DNA from: Actinomycetota bacterium
GTDB lineage: Bacteria; Actinomycetota; Actinomycetes; Propionibacteriales; Propionibacteriaceae
NCBI GenBank assembly: GCA_020161015.1
Contig: JAIUOT010000014.1
Span: 124,001-188,000 of the forward strand
Length of the DNA stretch: 64,000 nt
Direction: 5' to 3'
Below are positions 26,351 to 34,120 of the stretch, piece after piece. Position 1 is the first letter of the stretch. Every line of letters begins with the position of its first letter. The position numbers were made by a program, and so were the translations under genes. The notes beneath the pieces were generated by a model, which saw only the letters and a list, made by a program, of their open reading frames with translations, made no database searches and had not been told where the DNA came from.

Positions 26351-28411
26351 GTGTCCGAACCGCTCATCACTCCCGATCTCGTCCTTCTGGACGTCGATCT
26401 GGGCAGCAACAAGACCGAAGTCATCAAGAACATGGCCGCGCTCGTGGCGAGGTCCGGACGTGCCGACGAGGCGGGGCTGGCCGCCGACGCCCTGGCGCGG
26501 GAGGAGAAGGCGGTCACCGGCCTCGGTGGCGGCATCGCCATTCCGCACTGCCGCTCGGCAGCGGTCAACACCAACACCCTCGCCTTCGCCCGGCTGAGCC
26601 CGAAGGTCGACTTCGGCGCGGCCGACGGCCCCGCGGACGTGGCGTTCATGATCGCCGCGTCCGAGGGTTCCGACGACGCCCACCTCACGCTGCTGGCCAT
26701 GCTGGCCCGCTCCCTGATGCGGGCGGAGTTCCTCGAGGGCCTGCGCAGCGCGAAGACCCCCGCCGAGATCGTCGCCCTGGTGAACGAGGCCACCGCGGGG
26801 GAGACCCCGCCGGCCCCGGCCACGGCTCCGGCCGCCGCCGCCGCTCCGGTCGAGGCCGCGGGGGCGAAGAAGCTGATCGTCGCCGTCACCTCCTGCCCGA
26901 CCGGCATCGCACACACCTTCATGGCCGCCGACGGCCTCGAGCAGGCCGGACGCAAGGCCGGCATCGAGCTGGTCGTCGAGCCGCAGGGCTCGGGCAAGGT
27001 CGAGTGGCTCGACCAGTCCACGATCTCCCGCGCGGACGCGGCGATCTTCGCCGCCGACGTTCCGGTGCGCGAGCGCGCCCGGTTCGCCGGCCTCCCGGTG
27101 ATCGAGGCCAGCGTCAAGCGGGCCATCAACGAGCCCGACAAGCTGGTCGCGGAGGCCCTGTCCGCCGCGTCCGACCCGCGGGCCGTCCGCGTGGCCGGTG
27201 ACGTCGCCGGGCGCGACACCGCGGCCAAGATGGCCGCCGCCAGCCAGAAGGGCTGGGGCGAGCGCATCCGCGTCGCGCTGATGACCGGCGTGTCCTACAT
27301 GATCCCGTTCGTCGCCGCCGGCGGCCTGCTGATCGCCCTCGGCTTCCTGTTCGGCGGCTTCGACATCGTGATGAAGCCGGCCACCGTCGCCGGCACGGAC
27401 GTGCGCACCTGCGCCGACCTGGTCTGGGCGTCGGCCGACACCTGCGCCGCGGGCGCCAGCACGATCGGCCAGCTCGCCATGCAGGCCGGGTGGGCCGCAG
27501 GGTCGAACTACCTCGGCTTCATCCTGTTCTCCATCGGTGCCGCGGCCTTCGGCTTCCTGCTCCCGGCCCTGTCCGGCTACATCGGCTACGCCCTCGCCGG
27601 CCGTCCGGGCATCGCGCCCGGGTTCGTCGGTGGCGCCATCGCCGGCACCGTCGGCGCCGGCTTCCTCGGTGCGCTGATCACCGGCCTCCTCGCCGGCCTG
27701 CTGGCCATGTGGATCTCCGACTTCAAGGCGCCGCGCTGGCTCGCCGGCCTGATGCCGGTGGTGATCATCCCGCTGGTGGTCACCACGATCGTGGGCTCGC
27801 TGATGTACTTCGTCCTCGGCCAGCCCCTGAAGCTGGTCACCGACTCGCTCCAGGCGTCGCTGAACGGCATGTCCACCGGCTCGGCCGTGGTGCTCGGCAT
27901 CGTGCTCGGCCTGATGATGTGCTTCGACCTCGGCGGCCCGGTCAACAAGGCGGCCTACCTGTTCGCGACCACCAACCTCGCGGTCACCAACCCGGCCTCG
28001 CTGAAGGTCATGGCCGCGGTGATGGCCGCCGGAATGGTGCCCCCGATCGCGATGGCGCTGGCCACGGTGGTGCGGAAGAACCAGTTCACCGAGGCCGAGC
28101 GCGAGAACGGCCGTGCGGCCTGGCTGCTGGGTGCGTCGTTCATCTCCGAGGGTGCGATCCCGTTCGCCGCGGCCGACCCGCTGCGGGTGATCCCGTCGAT
28201 GATGCTCGGCGGCGCGGTGACCGGTGCCCTGAGCATGGCGCTCGGCGTGACCACCAAGGCTCCCCACGGCGGTGTGTTCGTGTTCTTCGCGATCGACAAC
28301 TTCTTCCTCTTCCTGCTGACAATCGTGATCGGTGCGGTTGTCGGGGCCGCGGCAGTGCTCGCGCTCAAGCAGTTCTGGCCGGCAAAGGTCGTCGAGGAGA
28401 TCACCGCCTGA
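26351..28411 (+). CDS. fruA: Fructose PTS permease, fused EIIABC
   Basis: 686 residues with three PTS domains in order. IIA (residues about 1-150) has phospho-His66 in GGGIAIPHCRS. IIB (about 170-270) has phospho-Cys182 in VTSCPTGIAHTFMAA. IIC (about 300-680) has about ten membrane helices and the signature SEGAIPFAAADPLRVIP. An Ala/Pro linker joins IIA and IIB. It imports fructose as fructose 1-phosphate. The GTG start has AGAAGAGGA upstream. EI and HPr genes are not in the window. Confidence 0.94.
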   Translation: MSEPLITPDLVLLDVDLGSNKTEVIKNMAALVARSGRADEAGLAADALAREEKAVTGLGGGIAIPHCRSAAVNTNTLAFARLSPKVDFGAADGPADVAFMIAASEGSDDAHLTLLAMLARSLMRAEFLEGLRSAKTPAEIVALVNEATAGETPPAPATAPAAAAAPVEAAGAKKLIVAVTSCPTGIAHTFMAADGLEQAGRKAGIELVVEPQGSGKVEWLDQSTISRADAAIFAADVPVRERARFAGLPVIEASVKRAINEPDKLVAEALSAASDPRAVRVAGDVAGRDTAAKMAAASQKGWGERIRVALMTGVSYMIPFVAAGGLLIALGFLFGGFDIVMKPATVAGTDVRTCADLVWASADTCAAGASTIGQLAMQAGWAAGSNYLGFILFSIGAAAFGFLLPALSGYIGYALAGRPGIAPGFVGGAIAGTVGAGFLGALITGLLAGLLAMWISDFKAPRWLAGLMPVVIIPLVVTTIVGSLMYFVLGQPLKLVTDSLQASLNGMSTGSAVVLGIVLGLMMCFDLGGPVNKAAYLFATTNLAVTNPASLKVMAAVMAAGMVPPIAMALATVVRKNQFTEAERENGRAAWLLGASFISEGAIPFAAADPLRVIPSMMLGGAVTGALSMALGVTTKAPHGGVFVFFAIDNFFLFLLTIVIGAVVGAAAVLALKQFWPAKVVEEITA

Positions 28412-28426
28412 CACACCTGAGGACGC

Positions 28427-28454
28427 GGGCCCGCCGGAGCATTCCGGCGGGCCC
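28427..28454 (+). terminator. Terminator of the fru operon
   Basis: GGGCCCGCCGG (28427-28437) pairs with 28444-28454 across a 6-nt loop, followed by GTTGTTCG. Confidence 0.8.
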
Positions 28455-28621
28455 GTTGTTCGCGTCCGTCCGGAGGGCCGGTCGGTGGCGTGGGCACCGA
28501 TGTGGGTCTGGCAAGGAGCGCTGTCCCGAACGGCTTGTGAGATACACAGATCCGACGCACTGTCAACCCCCAAAACCGCCTCTGGCTAGGAGAGACGTTC
28601 CGGTTGTCGGGGCCATTGTGC

Positions 28622-28627
28622 TAGACT
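28622..28627 (+). promoter_or_regulatory. -10 box (TAGACT) for carD
   Basis: TAGACT lies 30 nt upstream of ATG 28658, giving a leader of about 24 nt. No convincing -35 is seen, which fits a promoter relying on CarD/RbpA-type stabilisation. Confidence 0.4.
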
Positions 28628-28657
28628 GGGAAGTCGGGAAAGGTGGTCAAAGCTGAA

Positions 28658-29143
28658 ATGACGTTCACAATCGGTGAAACTGTGGTCTACCCCAATCATG
28701 GCGCGGCAGTCATCGAGGCCCTGGAAACCAGAACGATCAAAGGCGAGGACAAGCTCTATCTGGTTCTGCGCATCGTCGGTCAGAACGACCTGGTGGTGCG
28801 CGTGCCGGCCTGCAACCTCGACCTGGTCGGGGTCCGGGATGTCGTCGACGCTGACGGGCTGGAGCGGGTCTTCACCGTCCTGCGTGCACCGCACGCCGAG
28901 GAGCCGACCAACTGGTCCCGCCGGTACAAGGCGAACCTCGAGAAGCTGCACTCCGGCAACGTGCTGAAGGTGGCCGAGGTCGTCCGCGACCTGTGGCGCC
29001 GCGAGCGCGAGCGCGGTCTCTCCGCCGGGGAGAAGCGCATGCTGGCCAAGGCCCGGCAGATCCTCGTCTCCGAACTCGCGCTGGCCGAGAAGGTCGCCGA
29101 GGACCGCGCAGAGGTGCTGCTGGACGAGGTGCTGGCTTCCTGA
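28658..29143 (+). CDS. carD: CarD-family RNA-polymerase-binding transcription regulator
   Basis: 161 residues, the usual CarD size. The RNA-polymerase-interacting Tudor-like domain opens [28 protein letters not shown], and the helical DNA-binding region ([32 protein letters not shown]) follows. CarD stabilises open complexes, especially at rRNA promoters. ATG 28658 gives the conserved N-terminus; a GTG at 28643 is an alternative. In most actinobacteria ispD follows directly. Here a HAD gene and an 11-kb catabolic cluster separate them. Confidence 0.93.
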   Translation: MTFTIGETVVYPNHGAAVIEALETRTIKGEDKLYLVLRIVGQNDLVVRVPACNLDLVGVRDVVDADGLERVFTVLRAPHAEEPTNWSRRYKANLEKLHSGNVLKVAEVVRDLWRRERERGLSAGEKRMLAKARQILVSELALAEKVAEDRAEVLLDEVLAS

Positions 29144-29156
29144 GCCCTCGCCGTCG

Positions 29157-29873
29157 GTGATCGAACCCCTGCCCGCTGCTGCCGCTGACGCGGCGACAGC
29201 GGGCTTCGGCGTCTCCCGGGCGGTGATCTTCGACCTCGACGGGGTGCTGGCCGACAGCGAGCCCGTCCACCTGGCCGCCGAGCAGGCGATGCTCGCCGAG
29301 CACGGCCACGAGCTCAGCAAGGCCGCCAAGCAGCGTTTCGTCGGCCTGGCGAACGCCGAGATCATGCAGGGCCTGAAGGACCTCTTCGGCATCGACGCCA
29401 CGATCGACGACCTCGCCGAGGCCAAGGCGCGCCACCAGCGCGTCCTCATCGCCGACATGGACGGCTTCCCTGCGACCGGAGAACTCGTCCGCCGGCTCGC
29501 CGGCGCAGGCATCCCGATCGCGGTCGCGTCCGGCTCGACGCCGGAGAACATCGACGCCTCCCTGGAGGCCGTCGGGCTCGCGGACTGCTTCACCATCCGC
29601 GTGAGCGCGGAAGAGGTTCCCCGCGGCAAGCCGGCGCCCGACGTGTTCCTTGAGGCGGCGCGCCGCCTGGGCGTCCCCCCGGAGCGCTGCGTGGTCGTCG
29701 AGGACGCCGTCCCCGGCCTGCGGGCCGCCCTGGCCGCCGGCATGCGGTGCGTGGCCATCCCCACGATCACCGACCCGCTCGACCCGGAGTTCGCCCGCGC
29801 GCACCTGCTCTTCCCCGGCGGGATGGCCACGGCCGACGCCGGGCGCATCCTCGCCTTCATCCTCGCGGCCTGA
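29157..29873 (+). CDS. HAD-superfamily phosphatase (beta-phosphoglucomutase-like)
   Basis: 238 residues. HAD motif I is VIFDLDGVLADSEP (residues about 22-35), motif II lies in PIAVASGSTPEN, motif III is RGKPAPDVF and motif IV is VVVEDAVPGLRAA. The cap is of the helical C1 type, as in sugar-phosphate phosphatases and beta-phosphoglucomutase. The GTG at 29157 lies 14 nt after carD, so the two may be cotranscribed. It might act on a sugar phosphate from the cluster that follows, but substrate is not determined. Confidence 0.8.
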   Translation: MIEPLPAAAADAATAGFGVSRAVIFDLDGVLADSEPVHLAAEQAMLAEHGHELSKAAKQRFVGLANAEIMQGLKDLFGIDATIDDLAEAKARHQRVLIADMDGFPATGELVRRLAGAGIPIAVASGSTPENIDASLEAVGLADCFTIRVSAEEVPRGKPAPDVFLEAARRLGVPPERCVVVEDAVPGLRAALAAGMRCVAIPTITDPLDPEFARAHLLFPGGMATADAGRILAFILAA

Positions 29874-29944
29874 GGCCTCGCAGCTCCCCCGGGAGCCCCG
29901 CGCGTTCAGGGGCCCGCACCTTCTCCTCGATTTCGGCGATCCTC

Positions 29945-29973
29945 TTGCCATGCCCCGCGCGGTGTGCCAGACT
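29945..29973 (+). promoter_or_regulatory. Probable promoter of the srl-type PTS operon
   Basis: TTGCCA (29945-29950) and CAGACT (29968-29973) are spaced 17 nt. Transcription would start near 29980, just before the operator-like repeats at 29983-30020. Confidence 0.4.
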
Positions 29974-29982
29974 CCTCATCGC

Positions 29983-30020
29983 GTGCACATATTCCCGCAT
30001 TCATGTGCACCGATGTGCAA
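29983..30020. promoter_or_regulatory. Operator of the srl-type operon (TGCAC-N4-GTGCA)
   Basis: TGCAC-CGAT-GTGCA at 30006-30019 has the same architecture as two sites at 37217 and 37317. In addition GTGCACAT (29983-29990) is the exact reverse complement of ATGTGCAC (30003-30010), making a second overlapping dyad. The site lies downstream of the predicted promoter, so a bound SorC-type regulator could repress. The regulator assignment is inferred. Confidence 0.65.
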
Positions 30021-30043
30021 ACACCAGTACAAAGGAGTTACTG

Positions 30044-30124
30044 ATGGTTTCGTTCCTGCTCGCGGCATCGAGCCCGAGCTTCGTTGCGTCCGCGGCGGCG
30101 CTGAGCCTGGGGGGTGAGCGGTAG
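30044..30124 (+). CDS. 26-aa small ORF preceding srlA
   Basis: ATG 30044 follows a textbook AAAGGAG (30031-30037). The ORF encodes 26 mostly hydrophobic residues (MVSFLLAASSPSFVASAAAL, then SLGGER). Its TAG overlaps the GTG start of srlA by one base (TAGTG), and srlA has no other good ribosome-binding site. It therefore either feeds ribosomes into srlA or encodes a small membrane peptide. The strong ribosome-binding site and the exact junction argue that it is translated. No family is recognised. Confidence 0.6.
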   Translation: MVSFLLAASSPSFVASAAALSLGGER

Positions 30125-30726
30125 TGGATCAGATCGCATGGTTCGCCGAGCATTTCATCGGATTGTTCAATGAGTCGGCGAAGAGCCTGCTCGGCCTGAT
30201 CACCGGCATCCTGCCGACCCTGTTGGTGCTGCTGACCGCCATGTACGCGATCACCACCTGGATCGGTGAGGAGCGCGTGACGCGTGCGGTGAAGTGGGCC
30301 GGCAAGTACTCCGTGACCCGTTACACGATCATGCCGATCATCGCGGTGATCATCCTGACCAACCCGATGGCCTACACCTTCGGCCGGTTCCTCCCGGAGA
30401 AGTACAAGCCCGCGTTCTACGACGCCGCGGTGTCCTTCGTCCACCCGGTGACGGCCTTCTTCCCGCACGCCAATGCCGGTGAGCTCTTCGTCTGGACCGG
30501 CGTCTCCGCCGGCGTGCTGAAGATCGCCCCCGAGTCCTACGCCCGCCTCGCGGTGCTGTACTTCCTCGTCGGCATCATCGTCATCCTCATGCGCGGCATC
30601 CTCACGCAGTGGATCACGCGCCTGCTCATCAACCGTGGTGGCCACCAGGAGACCTTCAAGCGCTTCGACGAGATGTACGAGGCCGGCCAGATCCAGGGTG
30701 CCAAGACCGAGGGGAGCGTGCTGTGA
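30124..30726 (+). CDS. srlA: Glucitol/sorbitol-type PTS EIIC component
   Basis: 200 residues (SrlA of E. coli has 187). The segments TGILPTLLVLLTAMYAITTWIGEERV and YTIMPIIAVIILTNPMAYTFGRFLPEKYKPAFYDA are diagnostic for the Gut family IIC half. About four to five membrane helices are seen. It forms the translocation channel together with the membrane part of SrlE. The GTG start overlaps the preceding small ORF, and the end overlaps srlE. The real substrate may be a polyol other than sorbitol, because no SrlD is present. Confidence 0.9.
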   Translation: MDQIAWFAEHFIGLFNESAKSLLGLITGILPTLLVLLTAMYAITTWIGEERVTRAVKWAGKYSVTRYTIMPIIAVIILTNPMAYTFGRFLPEKYKPAFYDAAVSFVHPVTAFFPHANAGELFVWTGVSAGVLKIAPESYARLAVLYFLVGIIVILMRGILTQWITRLLINRGGHQETFKRFDEMYEAGQIQGAKTEGSVL

Positions 30727-31727
30727 GCTACCAGGCTGTCAAGATCGTCAAGGGCCGCGGCGGCTGGGGCAGTGGCCTCACCCTCAAGCCCACGGAGACG
30801 AAGAACGTCGTGCTCTCGGTCACCGGCGGCGGGATCCATCCCGTGGCCGCCCGGATCGCGGAGCTCAGTGGCGCGGAGGCCGTGGACGGCTTCGTGAACA
30901 ACATCGCCGACGACCGCGTGCTCTGCGCCGTCATCAACTGCGGTGGCACCGCCCGCATCGGGGTCTACCCGAAGAAGCGGATCCCCACGGTCGACATCTA
31001 CCCGGGTGAGCCGGGTGGCCCGCTGGCCCAGTTCATCACCGACGACATCTTCGTCTCCGCGGTGACGCCGAACGAGGTCAGCCTCGCCGAGGCCGGCGCC
31101 GTTGCGATCGGCCACGAGCCGGCCGGCGGGATCACCGCCGCGGCCGCGACGGCAGCTGTCGAGCAGGGGATGGCGCCCAAGGCGGCCGTCCAGGCCACCG
31201 GCTTCATGGGCTTCGTGGTGAAGTTCGGGAACGCGATCGGCTACCTGATCAACACCCTGCTGTCCTCGGGTCGCCAGGCGGTCAAGCTGACGCTGAACAC
31301 GATCATCCCCTTCATGGCGTACGTGTCGCTGCTCATCGGCATCGTCACCTACACCGGCCTGTCGCAGTGGATCGCGAACGCGGTCACCCCGCTGGCGGGC
31401 AACGTGTTCGGCCTGATCCTGCTCGGCGTGATCGTCGGCCTGCCGTTCCTGTCGCCGATCCTCGGCCCCGGTGCCGCGATCGCCCAGGTGATCGGCGTGC
31501 TCATGGGCACCCAGATCGCGGCCGGGTCACTGCCGGTGCAGTACTCGCTGCCGACGCTCTTCGCGATCAACGGCCAGGTCGGCTGTGACTTCGTCCCCGT
31601 CGGCCTGTCCCTGGGCGAGTCGGAACCCGAGACGGTGGCCGTGGGCGTGCCCGCGGTGCTGTTCTCCCGGCAGATCACCTCGCCGGTCGCGGTGATCATC
31701 GCCTACTTCGCCTCCTTCCTCATCTAG
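30723..31727 (+). CDS. srlE: Glucitol/sorbitol-type PTS EIIB-IIC2 component
   Basis: 334 residues. The N-terminal IIB part has the phosphorylatable Cys73 in AVINCGGTARIGVYPKKRIPTVDIYP, and the C-terminal half has membrane helices with GLPFLSPILGPGAAIAQVIG and the signature INGQVGCDFVPVGLSLGE. It phosphorylates the incoming polyol during transport. The GTG start overlaps the srlA stop (GTGA). A strong hairpin lies in the 65-nt gap before srlB. Confidence 0.92.
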   Translation: MSYQAVKIVKGRGGWGSGLTLKPTETKNVVLSVTGGGIHPVAARIAELSGAEAVDGFVNNIADDRVLCAVINCGGTARIGVYPKKRIPTVDIYPGEPGGPLAQFITDDIFVSAVTPNEVSLAEAGAVAIGHEPAGGITAAAATAAVEQGMAPKAAVQATGFMGFVVKFGNAIGYLINTLLSSGRQAVKLTLNTIIPFMAYVSLLIGIVTYTGLSQWIANAVTPLAGNVFGLILLGVIVGLPFLSPILGPGAAIAQVIGVLMGTQIAAGSLPVQYSLPTLFAINGQVGCDFVPVGLSLGESEPETVAVGVPAVLFSRQITSPVAVIIAYFASFLI

Positions 31728-31736
31728 CCCGCCCTT

Positions 31737-31772
31737 GGTGCCCTGGCGGGTTCCCCCGCCCGCCAGGGCACC
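31737..31772 (+). terminator. Intercistronic hairpin between srlE and srlB
   Basis: GGTGCCCTGGCGGG (31737-31750) pairs perfectly with 31759-31772 across an 8-nt loop. No U-tract follows. Because srlB continues the operon, this may be a partial terminator or an mRNA-stability element. Confidence 0.65.
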
Positions 31773-31792
31773 GCACGAAAGGACCCGACTCC

Positions 31793-32170
31793 ATGACCCA
31801 GGTCGTCTGGCAATCCTCCGTCGTCCTCATCGGCAAGGACGCCCAGGAACTCTTCGAAGCCGGAGTGTTCATCTTCTTCGCCCAGCCCGTCCCCGATGCG
31901 CTCGCCGAGGTCAGCCTGATCCACACCGGGCCCGACGCAGAGTTCCAGCCCATCGAGCCCGGCGACGAGCTGTGGATCGGTGACAGCCGGGTCGTGATCG
32001 AGGAGGTGGGCTCGATGGCCAACGACAACTTCCGCCAGCTGGGCCACATCGTCATCTACCTCAACGTCGGCGACCAGGAGCTCCTGCCAGGGGCCGTGAA
32101 GGCATCCGGCGACATCCCGGTGCCCGCCGTCGGCGACACCCTCACCATCCATCGCACCACGGAGGCCTGA
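31793..32170 (+). CDS. srlB: Glucitol/sorbitol-type PTS EIIA component
   Basis: 125 residues (E. coli SrlB has 123). His44 in SLIHTGPDAEF aligns with the phospho-histidine of SrlB. The conserved GDELWIGDSRVVIEEVGSMANDNFRQLGHIVIYLN core is present. It carries phosphate from HPr to SrlE. ATG 31793 follows GAAAGGA. It is part of the srlA-srlE-srlB-gutM-oxidoreductase operon. Confidence 0.9.
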   Translation: MTQVVWQSSVVLIGKDAQELFEAGVFIFFAQPVPDALAEVSLIHTGPDAEFQPIEPGDELWIGDSRVVIEEVGSMANDNFRQLGHIVIYLNVGDQELLPGAVKASGDIPVPAVGDTLTIHRTTEA

Positions 32171-32173
32171 ACC

Positions 32174-32617
32174 ATGGGCTGGCAATTCGCTGCGATCCTG
32201 ATCGGCGCGCTCCTGGCGAGCATCGCCTTGTCGCTGTGGCAGCACAGCAGGTACATGAAGGTCGTCAACGAGATGGCCCGCGCGAACGCCGGCCGCCGGC
32301 TCCGGCTGGTCAGTGGCCGCGCCAAGGGGCGCCTGCGCGGCGCCGTCGTCGTCCTGCTGGTGGACCCCGCGGCCGGTGAGGTCGTGGAGGCCCGCGCCAT
32401 GGTCGGCTCCACCATCTTCGCCCGGCTGCGCCCCGCGCCCGAGCTGGCCGGACCGGTCAGCGACGTGGTCGCACGCGCCGGCGACGACAAGCAGTTGCGG
32501 GCCGCCGTCGAGAGCGCGCTCGGCATGCTTCCCGAGCGTTCCGGCGAGGCCCGGGCGCCCCAGACCTCCCCGGCGGGCCGCATCCGGATCCCGCGGGCCC
32601 AGAGCAGTACCCACTGA
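32174..32617 (+). CDS. gutM: GutM-family glucitol operon activator-like protein
   Basis: 147 residues. An N-terminal membrane helix (FAAILIGALLASIALSLWQ) is followed by GRAKGRLRGAVVVLLVDPAAGEVVEARAMVGSTIFARLRP, the core of the GutM/SrlM family. E. coli GutM activates glucitol genes together with the repressor SrlR. No SrlR is present here, so it may work with a SorC regulator. It lacks a recognisable DNA-binding domain and is membrane-anchored, so a direct DNA-binding role is doubtful. Confidence 0.8.
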   Translation: MGWQFAAILIGALLASIALSLWQHSRYMKVVNEMARANAGRRLRLVSGRAKGRLRGAVVVLLVDPAAGEVVEARAMVGSTIFARLRPAPELAGPVSDVVARAGDDKQLRAAVESALGMLPERSGEARAPQTSPAGRIRIPRAQSSTH

Positions 32618-32641
32618 AAGAGATATCGAGAGGAAGATGAG

Positions 32642-33937
32642 ATGAGTTACACCCAGCGGCTCCTCGAGCGGCAGGAGAAGGTCGGGCACCCGGTTCGCGT
32701 CGGTGTCGTCGGTGCCGGGCAGATGGGCAGCGGCCTGATCGCGCAGATCGAGCGGGCCAGGGGCATGCAGGTCGCCGCCGTCGCCGACATCGCCGTCGAG
32801 CGTGGGGTGGAGGCGCTCACCAAGGCCGGACGGACCGACGTCGTCGTCGAGACCGACCTGGCCAGGGCCGCAGAGCTCGTCGCCGCGGGTACTCCCGTCG
32901 TGATCAACGACGGCCTGCTGATGCCCAAGCTGCCCGTCGACATCGTCCTCGAGGTCTCCGGTGTTCCCGAGATCGCCGCCCAGATCGCCTACGCCTCGCT
33001 CCTGGGCAAGAAGGACGTCGCCCTGATGACGGTGGAGGCGGACGTGACCGTCGGCCTGCTGCTGTCGAGCGTGGCCAACGCCGGGAACCAGGTGTACACG
33101 ATCTGCCGCGGTGACGAGCCGGTGGAGTGCCTGAAGCTCGTCGAGTACGCCGAGGACCTCGGCCTCACCGTCGTGGCCGCAGGCAAGGGCAAGAACAACC
33201 CCAACCGCCCCACCGACGTCCCCGAGGACGTCATGGAGGAGGCGAAGGCCAAGAACATGAACCCCCGCATGCTGTGCGAGTTCACCGACGGCACCAAGAC
33301 CCAGCTGGAGATGTGCGCGCTGTCGAACGCCACCGGCATCCCGGTCGACGTCGCGAGCATGCACGGCCCGTCCTGCACCATCGACGAACTGGCGACCAAG
33401 CTGATCCCGGTCGCCGACGGCGGCATCCTGAACCGCACGCCCGCGGTGGAGTACACCGTCGAGGGCGACGTGGCTCCCGGCATCTTCGTCGTGGTCCGCT
33501 CCGAGGACCCCGTGGTCACCCACGAGCTCGACTACCTGAAGTTCGGCACCGGCCCGTACTACGCGGTGTACCGCCCCCACCACCTGGCCTCCATCGAGGC
33601 GCACTTGTCGATCAGCGAGGCCGTGCTCGACCGTCGCGCCGACTTCCAGACCAAGACCTGGCGCTCGGAGGTGACCGCCAAGACCAAGTTCCCGCTGAAG
33701 GCCGGCATCACCCTCGAGGGCATGGGCGGCCACCACGTCCGCGGCTGGACGGTGGACGCGGAGGAGGCCCGCAGCCTCAACGCCATCCCGATCGGCCTGG
33801 TCGCCGGCTGCCGCCTCACGCGTGACCTCCCCGCCGACGCGATCCTCACCTACGACGACGTCGAGATCGACGAGACCCGTCCGCTGGTCGCCATGCGGCG
33901 CCTGCAGGACGCGCTGATCGCCTCGCACGTGATCTGA
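32642..33937 (+). CDS. NAD(P)-dependent oxidoreductase with Rossmann and SAF-type domains
   Basis: 431 residues. The Rossmann motif VGVVGAGQMGSGLIAQI is at residues 20-36, and a homoserine-dehydrogenase-like middle (VNDGLLMPKLPVDIVLEVSGVPEIAAQ-type region) follows. The C-terminus (EARSLNAIPIGLVAGCRLTRDLPADAILTYDDVEI) is SAF-like. Members are often annotated as homoserine dehydrogenase or FlgA-like but lie in carbohydrate clusters. Here it replaces SrlD as the only dehydrogenase of the PTS operon, so it may oxidise or rearrange the imported polyol phosphate. Its exact reaction is unknown to me. Shine-Dalgarno GAGAGGAAG precedes ATG 32642. Confidence 0.7.
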   Translation: MSYTQRLLERQEKVGHPVRVGVVGAGQMGSGLIAQIERARGMQVAAVADIAVERGVEALTKAGRTDVVVETDLARAAELVAAGTPVVINDGLLMPKLPVDIVLEVSGVPEIAAQIAYASLLGKKDVALMTVEADVTVGLLLSSVANAGNQVYTICRGDEPVECLKLVEYAEDLGLTVVAAGKGKNNPNRPTDVPEDVMEEAKAKNMNPRMLCEFTDGTKTQLEMCALSNATGIPVDVASMHGPSCTIDELATKLIPVADGGILNRTPAVEYTVEGDVAPGIFVVVRSEDPVVTHELDYLKFGTGPYYAVYRPHHLASIEAHLSISEAVLDRRADFQTKTWRSEVTAKTKFPLKAGITLEGMGGHHVRGWTVDAEEARSLNAIPIGLVAGCRLTRDLPADAILTYDDVEIDETRPLVAMRRLQDALIASHVI

Positions 33938-33951
33938 GCCGGGGCGAAGAC

Positions 33952-34021
33952 GTCGCCTGCCCGTCGCGCGAGCGAGGGAGCGGACAGGCGACCGGGGCCC
34001 TCCCCGGGGGGAGGGCCCCGG
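33952..34021 (+). terminator. Double hairpin terminator of the srl-type operon
   Basis: GTCGCCTG (33952-33959) pairs with 33985-33992. Immediately after, GGGGCCCTCCCC (33994-34005) pairs with 34008-34019 and is followed by GGCTTTCCC. It separates the PTS operon from the SorC gene. Confidence 0.75.
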
Positions 34022-34120
34022 CTTTCCCAGCCGCCACCGGGGCCGGCGGCTATCCTTTTCCGCAGCGGGCGGGCCCGGGGCCCCGGCAGGAGCAGCCCGC
34101 CTGAGGAGGAGGACCACACC

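Noticed and set aside
33938-34120. Cluster operator searched for upstream of the first SorC gene
   Set aside because: No TGCAY-N4-RTGCA dyad is present here or upstream of the second SorC gene, so direct autoregulation through this motif is not supported.
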